Source of the DNA: an uncultured Collinsella sp.
GTDB taxonomy: Bacteria; Actinomycetota; Coriobacteriia; Coriobacteriales; Coriobacteriaceae
DNA: 64,000 bases
Reading direction: 5' to 3'
Assembly: GCA_934646865.1 (NCBI GenBank)
Contig: CAKUEU010000001.1
Location: forward strand, 62,001 to 126,000
This document shows, piece by piece, positions 58,282-64,000 of the stretch (position 1 is the stretch's first letter; each line of letters begins with the position of its first letter). The notes under the pieces were generated by a model. That model was not told the DNA's origin and searched no databases. It saw only the letters and a program-made list of their open reading frames with translations. Both the position numbers and the translations under genes were made by a program.

Positions 58282-60114
58282 ATGGCTCGACTGCATGTAA
58301 TGGAACGCAGCCACGCTCAGGCCGTCATGGACGACCTGCACGATGCGCTCGGACGTCGTCTGGCGGTGAGTTCGCTCGCCCCGTGTCCCGTTGAGTTTAC
58401 GGCGGCGCTCGTCAACCTGTGCTCGACGCAGAGCTGCGGCAAGTGTACGCCCTGCCGCGTGGGCCTGAGCGCGCTGAGTGACCTGCTCGCCGATGTGCTT
58501 GAGGGCCGCGCCGACGAGTCCACGCTCAACTTGATTGAGCGCACTGCCCGCACCATCTACCTTTCGAGCGACTGCGCCATCGGCTACGAGGCCGGTGCCA
58601 TGGCGCTCACGGCCATCCGCGGCTTCCGCGACGATTTTGAGCATCACATTCGCGAGCACTCCTGCGGCTTTGACCGCGAGGCTCGCGTCCCGTGCGTCTC
58701 GGGTTGCCCGGCGCACGTCGACATTCCCGGCTATATCTCGCTGGTCGAGGCTGGCCGCTATGCCGACGCCGTCAAGGTCATCCGCAAGAACAATCCGCTG
58801 CCGCTCGTCTGCGGCCTGGTGTGCGAGCATCCCTGCGAGATGCACTGCCGCCGCGGCATGGTCGACGACCCCATGAACATCCTTGCCCTCAAGCGTTTTG
58901 CCGTTGAGCATAGCGACCTCAACGACTACAAGCCCACCGTGGCCGACAACACCGGCAAGCGCGTCGCCGTGATCGGCGGCGGCCCGGCCGGCCTTTCCTG
59001 TGCCTACTACCTGGCCGTGATGGGCCACAAGGTGACCGTTTTTGAGCAGCGCCACCACTTGGGCGGCATGCTGCGCTACGGCATCCCCAGCTACCGTCTG
59101 CCGCGCGAGCGCCTGCAGGGCGAGATCGACTGGATCTTGAGCGCCGGTATCGACGTTGAGCTCGACCACTCCGTCAACGGCGAGGAACTCGCCCGTCTTC
59201 GCGACGAATTCGATGCCGTCTACCTGGCCATCGGTGCCCACAGCGATAAGAAGCTCGGTCTTCCGGGCGAAGAGGCTCCCGGCGTGGAGTCAGCCGTCAA
59301 GATGCTGCGCGCTATCGGCGACGACGAGCTGCCCGACCTGAGTGGCCAGCGCGTGTGCGTCATTGGCGGCGGCAACGTGGCCATGGACGTGGCCCGCTCT
59401 GCCGTGCGCTGCGGTGCCGAAAAGGTGAGTATCGTCTACCGCCGTCGCATCTGCGATATGACGGCCCAGGATGCCGAGATTGCCGGTGCCCAGGCCGAGG
59501 GCTGCGAGGTTCTGGAGCTGACGGCTCCGCTTGCTATCGAGACGGGCGAGGACGGTCGCGTGAACGGCCTGCGCGTGCAGCCGCAGATCATCGGCGAGCC
59601 CCGTCGCGGTCGTCCGGCCCCGCGTGCCGCCGCCACGCCCGAGCGCGTCATTCCGTGCGAGCGTGTGTTTGTGGCCATTGGCCAGGACATCGATTCCAAG
59701 CCGTTTGAGGACATGGGCATCGCCTGCAAGTGGGGCTGCGTGGTCACCGATTCGGACGGCGCCGTGCCCAACTTCGAAGGTCTCTTTAGCGGTGGCGACT
59801 GCCAGACCGGTCCCGCCACCGTTATCCGCGCCATCAACGCCGGCCGCGTGGCTTCGGCAAATATCGACCGCTACCTGGGCTTCGACCACAAGATCAAGCT
59901 CGATGTGGAGCTGCCGACCGTGCAGTTTAAGGGCAAGCACGAGTGCGGTCGCTGCGAGCTGGGAGAGCGCGAGGCCGGCGAGCGCATCCACGATTGGAAT
60001 CTGGTCGAGCAGGGCCTTACCGAGGAGGAGGCGCGCCAGGAGGCGAGCCGCTGCCTGCGTTGCGACCACTTTGGCTTTGGCGCGTTCCGCGGAGGGAGGA
60101 ACCTGGAATGGTAG
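58282..60114 (+). CDS. NuoF-like iron-sulfur / GltD-like flavoprotein oxidoreductase
   Basis: The 610-residue cytoplasmic protein joins three parts. Residues about 35-130 are like the 4Fe-4S end of NuoF (SCGKCTPCRVG at 51-61). A GltD-like ferredoxin-type part follows (CVSCGCPAHV region and LPLVCGLVCEHPCEMHC). A pyridine-nucleotide flavoprotein then has two Rossmann motifs, VIGGGPAGLS (about 230) for FAD and VIGGGNVAMD (about 360) for NAD(P)H. A CRCELG and SRCLRCDHFG cysteine set closes it. It probably passes electrons between NAD(P)H and the hydrogenase encoded next, whose start codon overlaps its end. Bifurcation is possible but not shown. ATG 58282 has GAGAGGGGA upstream. Confidence 0.88.
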   Translation: MARLHVMERSHAQAVMDDLHDALGRRLAVSSLAPCPVEFTAALVNLCSTQSCGKCTPCRVGLSALSDLLADVLEGRADESTLNLIERTARTIYLSSDCAIGYEAGAMALTAIRGFRDDFEHHIREHSCGFDREARVPCVSGCPAHVDIPGYISLVEAGRYADAVKVIRKNNPLPLVCGLVCEHPCEMHCRRGMVDDPMNILALKRFAVEHSDLNDYKPTVADNTGKRVAVIGGGPAGLSCAYYLAVMGHKVTVFEQRHHLGGMLRYGIPSYRLPRERLQGEIDWILSAGIDVELDHSVNGEELARLRDEFDAVYLAIGAHSDKKLGLPGEEAPGVESAVKMLRAIGDDELPDLSGQRVCVIGGGNVAMDVARSAVRCGAEKVSIVYRRRICDMTAQDAEIAGAQAEGCEVLELTAPLAIETGEDGRVNGLRVQPQIIGEPRRGRPAPRAAATPERVIPCERVFVAIGQDIDSKPFEDMGIACKWGCVVTDSDGAVPNFEGLFSGGDCQTGPATVIRAINAGRVASANIDRYLGFDHKIKLDVELPTVQFKGKHECGRCELGEREAGERIHDWNLVEQGLTEEEARQEASRCLRCDHFGFGAFRGGRNLEW

Positions 60115-61919
60115 AGCTCAACAACCCCACTGTCAGCGACAACACCGAAAGCGGAGCACTCAACATGGTCAAGCTCACGATCGATAATTGCGAAGTCGTG
60201 GTACCCGAGCACACCACGATCCTGGACGCAGCCAAGTCCGTCGGCATCCAGATTCCCACCCTGTGCTATCTGCGCGATCTGAACGAGATCGGCGGCTGTC
60301 GCGTATGCGTGGTCGAGGTTGAGGGCTGCGACCAGCTGGTCGCCGCCTGCAACAACTACGTGCTCGACGGCATGGTGGTCCGCACCAACAGCCCCAAGGC
60401 CCGCGAGGCCCGTCGCACCAACGTGCAGCTGCTGCTGTCCCAGCACGATTCGCAGTGCACGAGCTGCGTGCGCAGCGGCAACTGCAACCTGCAGACCATC
60501 GCCAACGACCTGGGCATTTTCTATCTGCCGTATCAAAGGCATTTGGCGGGCGAGGGCTGGGATTTCGATTTTCCCATCATTCGCGAAAACGATAAGTGCA
60601 TTAAATGCATGCGCTGTATCAAGGTGTGCGAGAGCGTGCAGGGCCTGGGGATTTGGGACCTGACCAACCGCGCCACGCATACCGCCGTGGGTACCCGCGG
60701 GCGCGCGCCGATCGGCAAGACCGATTGCGTCGCGTGCGGCCAGTGCATTACGCATTGCCCGACGGGCGCACTACGCGAGCGCGACGATACCGAGACCGTG
60801 TTCGACGCTATCGCCGATCCCGACAAGATCGTGCTGGTGCAGATCGCGCCGGCCGTGCGTAGCGCTTGGGGCGAAGAACTCGGTATTCCGCGCGAGGAAG
60901 CCACCGTCGAGCGCCTGGCTTGCGCGCTGCGCCGCGTGGGCTTTGAGTACGTGTTCGACACCGATTTCTCGGCCGACCTCACCATTATGGAGGAGGGTTC
61001 CGAGCTGCTCGAGCGCCTGGGCAAGGCCGCCAAGGGCGAGGGCGACAGCCGCGGCTGGCCCATGTTTACGAGCTGCTGCCCGGGCTGGGTGCGATTTGTG
61101 AAGGCGCGCTATCCGGAGTTTGTCGACAGCCTGTCCACGTCTAAGTCGCCGCAGCAGATGTTCGGCGCCATCGCCAAGACCTACTACGCCAAGGCACTGG
61201 GCGTGGAGCCCGAGCGCCTGTTTGTGGTGTCCGTGATGCCGTGCACGGCCAAGAAGGCCGAGCGCGCGCTGCCGAGCATGGTGGGCGAGGACGGTGCGCC
61301 CGACGTTGACGTTGCGCTGACGGTGCGTGAGATGGTGCGCATGATCCGCGCGAACCACGTGAGCGTGGATACGCTCGTCGAGGAGCCGCTCGACACGCCG
61401 CTGGGCTTTGGCACGGGCGCGGGCGTGATCTTTGGCGCCACGGGCGGCGTGATGGAAGCTGCCGTGCGCTCGGCATATTACCTGGTGACGGGCAAGAACC
61501 CCGATACCGACTTCTTTACCGACGTGCGCGGGCTCGACGGCTGGAAGGAAGCCGTGGCCGATATCGACGGCACCAAGGTGCGCGTCGCCGTGGCGCACGG
61601 GCTTGGCAACGCCGCCCGTCTGCTCGACGCGATTCGCGACGGCCGCGTGAGCTATGACTTCGTCGAGGTCATGGCGTGCCCCGGCGGCTGTGTCGGTGGC
61701 GGTGGTCAGCCCATTCACGATGGCTGCGAGCTGGCGGCCGAGCGCGGCCAGGTGCTGTGGGGTCTGGATGCGAAGGCGGACATTCGCTTCTCGCACGAGA
61801 ATCCCGATGTCCAGGCATGCTACCGCGAGTTCTTGGGCGAGCCGCTTTCGCCGCTGGCAGAGGAACTGCTGCATACCAACCACCACGCATGGACGATGCC
61901 GAACGAAGGGACGTGCTAG
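60108..61919 (+). CDS. [FeFe] hydrogenase catalytic subunit
   Basis: The 603-residue protein makes or uses H2. The N-terminal part has a 2Fe-2S ferredoxin domain (CYLRDLNEIGGCRVC), a His-containing 4Fe-4S site (HDSQCTSCVRSGNC) and two 4Fe-4S clusters (CIKCMRCIKVCE, CVACGQCITHCP). The H-cluster domain has the three signatures TSCCPGW (about 321), MPCTAKKAE (about 376) and MACPGGCVGGGGQ (about 521). The architecture is that of NADH- or ferredoxin-linked soluble hydrogenases. ATG 60108 overlaps the previous stop and has GGAGGGAGGA upstream. Maturases HydEFG are not in the window. Confidence 0.95.
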   Translation: MVELNNPTVSDNTESGALNMVKLTIDNCEVVVPEHTTILDAAKSVGIQIPTLCYLRDLNEIGGCRVCVVEVEGCDQLVAACNNYVLDGMVVRTNSPKAREARRTNVQLLLSQHDSQCTSCVRSGNCNLQTIANDLGIFYLPYQRHLAGEGWDFDFPIIRENDKCIKCMRCIKVCESVQGLGIWDLTNRATHTAVGTRGRAPIGKTDCVACGQCITHCPTGALRERDDTETVFDAIADPDKIVLVQIAPAVRSAWGEELGIPREEATVERLACALRRVGFEYVFDTDFSADLTIMEEGSELLERLGKAAKGEGDSRGWPMFTSCCPGWVRFVKARYPEFVDSLSTSKSPQQMFGAIAKTYYAKALGVEPERLFVVSVMPCTAKKAERALPSMVGEDGAPDVDVALTVREMVRMIRANHVSVDTLVEEPLDTPLGFGTGAGVIFGATGGVMEAAVRSAYYLVTGKNPDTDFFTDVRGLDGWKEAVADIDGTKVRVAVAHGLGNAARLLDAIRDGRVSYDFVEVMACPGGCVGGGGQPIHDGCELAAERGQVLWGLDAKADIRFSHENPDVQACYREFLGEPLSPLAEELLHTNHHAWTMPNEGTC

Positions 61920-61921
61920 CG

Positions 61922-62980
61922 ATGCGCGCATTTGATGTTGAGATGTCGCGCCGGGGGTTTGCCTCGGCGCTCGCCGCGGGCGCGCTGTCGCTTGCGCTCG
62001 CGGGCTGTGGCGGCGGGGCTGCCGGTGCCGGGTCCGCCGCAGGCTCGGCTGCCGGGTCTGCTGCGGGCAGTGCTGCCGCCGAGCCGGTCGAGGTGCACGT
62101 CGCCTCGCTCAAGGGGCCGACCTCGATCGGTCTGGTGCAGTTTATGGACCAGGCCGCAAACGGCGAGACGGACAATGAGTTCGACTTTGCGATCAACACC
62201 GCCGCCGACGAGATCGTGCCCAAGGTCATTCAGGGCGATGTCGATATCGCGCTGGTGCCGGCCAACGTGGCAAGCGTGCTGTACAACAAGACCGAGGGCG
62301 CGGTGCAGGTCATCGACATCAACACGCTGGGCGTGCTGAACGTGGTGACGGGCGATGCGGGCGTGACCTCGTTTGGCGACCTGGCGGGCCGCACCGTCTA
62401 CATGACGGGCAAGGGCACCACGCCTGAGTATGTGATGAACTACCTGCTGGAGCGCGCGGGTCTGACCGGCCAGGTGACGCTCGAGTTTAAGAGCGAGCCC
62501 ACCGAGGTGCTGTCGGCGCTGCTGGCCGATCCGTCCGCCGTGGGCGTGCTGCCCGAGCCATTTAAGACCGCGGCCATCGCTAAGAGCGAGGGCAAGCTGT
62601 CGGCACCGGTGAGCCTGACCGACGTGTGGGACGAGCTGGCGGGCGACACGGGGTCGCGCTTGCTGACGGGCGTGACCGTGGTGCGTCGCGCGTTTGCCGA
62701 GGAGCATCCCGAGGCCGTGGCGGAGTTCTTACGCTCTCACGAGGCGAGCGTCGAGGCTGTCAACGCGGCACCGGCGGACTGGGCGCAGGCCGTGGTCGAT
62801 GCCGGCATCGTGGACAACGCCAAGATCGCCGAGAAGGCGATTCCCGGGTGCATGCTCGTGTGCCAGACGGGCAAGGATATGAAGGCGGCACTTAGCGGCT
62901 ATCTGCAGGTGCTGGCCGACGCGGACGCGAGCGCCGTGGGTGGTAAACTTCCGGCTGACGATTTCTACTACATGGAGTAG
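61922..62980 (+). CDS. ABC transporter substrate-binding lipoprotein
   Basis: The 352-residue exported protein has a lipobox LALAGC (C29), preceded by SRRGFASAL, which resembles a twin-arginine motif. A Gly/Ser/Ala-rich spacer follows, then a periplasmic-type binding fold of the NitT/TauT (SsuA/ThiY) class (GPTSIGLVQFMD, GDVDIALVPANVASVLYN, LAGRTVYMTGKGTTPEYV). Such proteins deliver nitrate, sulfonates, pyrimidines or similar small molecules. The substrate is not readable. It starts 2 bp after the hydrogenase stop and is followed 3 bp later by its permease-ATPase gene. Linkage to a hydrogenase is unusual. Confidence 0.88.
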   Translation: MRAFDVEMSRRGFASALAAGALSLALAGCGGGAAGAGSAAGSAAGSAAGSAAAEPVEVHVASLKGPTSIGLVQFMDQAANGETDNEFDFAINTAADEIVPKVIQGDVDIALVPANVASVLYNKTEGAVQVIDINTLGVLNVVTGDAGVTSFGDLAGRTVYMTGKGTTPEYVMNYLLERAGLTGQVTLEFKSEPTEVLSALLADPSAVGVLPEPFKTAAIAKSEGKLSAPVSLTDVWDELAGDTGSRLLTGVTVVRRAFAEEHPEAVAEFLRSHEASVEAVNAAPADWAQAVVDAGIVDNAKIAEKAIPGCMLVCQTGKDMKAALSGYLQVLADADASAVGGKLPADDFYYME

Positions 62981-62983
62981 CCC

Positions 62984-64000
62984 GTGCGTGCGTTTGCTCG
63001 ACAAATGGCAGAGCGTATGAAGGCGGTGGCGGCAGTAGGTGCCGTCGCCGCCTTTTGGCTTGCCGCGTGGATGCTGGTGGCTGCGCTGGTGGCGCAGCCG
63101 CTGATCTTGCCCGGACCGGGTGCTGTTGTAGCGGCGCTGTTGCGGCTGGTGTGCGATACCGGCACGTGGGCGATTTTGGCGGGCTCGGGCGCGCGGATTC
63201 TGGGCGGGCTGGCGCTTGCCGCGGTATGTGGCGGCGTGCTGGCCGGGGTTTCGTCACGCTCGCGGGCTTTTGCTCGCCTGGTGGCGCCGGCGCTGTCGTT
63301 TGTGAAGGCGACGCCGGTTGCCTGCGTGGTGGTCCTGTTGCTCATTTGGCTGGGGTCGGCGCGCGTGAGTATCGCCGCCGTCTTTTTGATGGCGCTGCCG
63401 GGCGTGTATTTTTCGCTGGCCGAGGGTCTGGCGCAAGTGAATAAACCGCTGGAGCAGATGTTCCGCATGCATGGCGTGAGTGGCTTGCGCCTGTTTTGCA
63501 CCCACACTTGGCGTGAGGTCCTGCCATTTGTGCTTTCGTGCGCCCGGGCTGTGATTGGTATGGGCTGGAAGGCCGGCGTGGCAGCCGAGCTCATTGGCAT
63601 GGCGGTGGGTACCGTGGGCGAGCGCATCTATCAGGCAAAACTTTTGATTGAGACGGCTGATCTGCTGGCGTGGACCGTGCTGGTCGTTGCCGTTTCGTGG
63701 GCGTGTGAGCGCGCGCTGGTGTGGTTGCTGCAGGCTTCGGGGCCCGTGGCGTGGCGGGTGGCCGTGCGGACGCACGGGCATGGTGCTCGTGGGCGTGCGG
63801 GGGCTGCGGGCGATAGCGCTGCGGCGGGGCTTGCGCTTGCCGTGGGCGATCGCGCGCCCTGGGCGCCGGCGCTGGACGGTCTGGTGCTCAACGTGCCTGC
63901 GGGCGGGCGTATTTGCGTGATGGGCGCTTCGGGTGCTGGCAAGACGACGCTGCTTGCGCTGGCGGCGGGGGAGTGCGCACCGTGCTCGATGGTGTTTCAG
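62984..64000 (+). CDS. ABC transporter permease-ATPase fusion (runs off the window)
   Basis: The reading frame from GTG 62984 is open to the window end (339 codons, partial). Residues about 15-250 form a BinPDC-type permease, with several membrane helices and the EAA-like loop GVSGLRLFCTHTWREVLPFVLSC. After a short Gly/Ala-rich linker an ATP-binding domain begins (about 285 onwards): VMGASGAGKTTLLALAAGE is the Walker A and SMVFQ the start of the Q loop. NitT/TauT transporters usually have these as separate proteins. The frame contains no stop between the two parts, so a genuine fusion is likely. An internal restart for the ATPase cannot be excluded. Confidence 0.85.
   Translation, partial: MRAFARQMAERMKAVAAVGAVAAFWLAAWMLVAALVAQPLILPGPGAVVAALLRLVCDTGTWAILAGSGARILGGLALAAVCGGVLAGVSSRSRAFARLVAPALSFVKATPVACVVVLLLIWLGSARVSIAAVFLMALPGVYFSLAEGLAQVNKPLEQMFRMHGVSGLRLFCTHTWREVLPFVLSCARAVIGMGWKAGVAAELIGMAVGTVGERIYQAKLLIETADLLAWTVLVVAVSWACERALVWLLQASGPVAWRVAVRTHGHGARGRAGAAGDSAAAGLALAVGDRAPWAPALDGLVLNVPAGGRICVMGASGAGKTTLLALAAGECAPCSMVFQ

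Overview
The window looks like a chromosome segment of a Gram-positive, GC-rich gut anaerobe of the Coriobacteriia, most likely Collinsella or a close relative. This is an inference from a sortase-anchored LPXTG surface protein, a PTS plus family-4 phospho-glucosidase operon, an [FeFe] hydrogenase, typical AGGAGG-type ribosome binding sites, and abundant intergenic palindromic repeats. No rRNA, tRNA, insertion sequence, prophage or CRISPR array was recognised.

Layout. 1-4.4 kb: an unknown protein, an AbiEi/DUF559-like protein bracketed by hairpin-repeat arrays, and an amidohydrolase. 4.4-8.3 kb: a zinc-ribbon membrane protein and a copper cluster (csoR, copZ-like chaperone, copA) with a CsoR-type operator. 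8.4-12.6 kb: a 1111-residue coiled-coil CAP-domain LPXTG surface protein flanked by two more hairpin arrays. 12.6-48.8 kb: a large accessory island described below. 49-51.8 kb: a DEAD-box RNA helicase. 52-53 kb: a flavodoxin-ferredoxin protein. 53.5-58 kb: a PTS operon (IIA, BglG-type antiterminator, IICB, 6-phospho-alpha-glucosidase). 58.3-64 kb: a NuoF/GltD-like flavoprotein, an [FeFe] hydrogenase, an ABC substrate-binding lipoprotein, and a permease-ATPase fusion that runs off the end.

The island is the main interest. It encodes three Ser/Thr kinase-like proteins, a PP2C phosphatase, two FHA proteins, a Clp/Hsp100-like AAA+ ATPase, a short radical-SAM activase-like protein, many zinc-ribbon or membrane-anchored proteins, paralogous small-protein pairs, and a TIR plus RyR/TrkA-N-like operon. 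Eleven copies of a 12-bp palindrome (TGTTGCGCAACA, last base sometimes G) lie upstream of its transcription units. Each is followed, after exactly 19 bp, by a -10-like hexamer, giving twelve promoters (one site is bidirectional). This indicates one dedicated regulator or sigma factor for the whole island, and extends the regulon to the LPXTG surface protein and a GNAT acetyltransferase. The largest kinase carries twelve N-terminal repeats of the type GETVTVxR, close to the ETTSVFR phospho-motif of GarA/OdhI. That suggests a phospho-threonine scaffold read by the FHA proteins and reset by the PP2C.

Five arrays (19 units) of a 55-bp hairpin repeat with an 80-81-bp period are a second notable feature. 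All units point the same way on the chromosome. Function of both systems is inferred; no homology search could be run.
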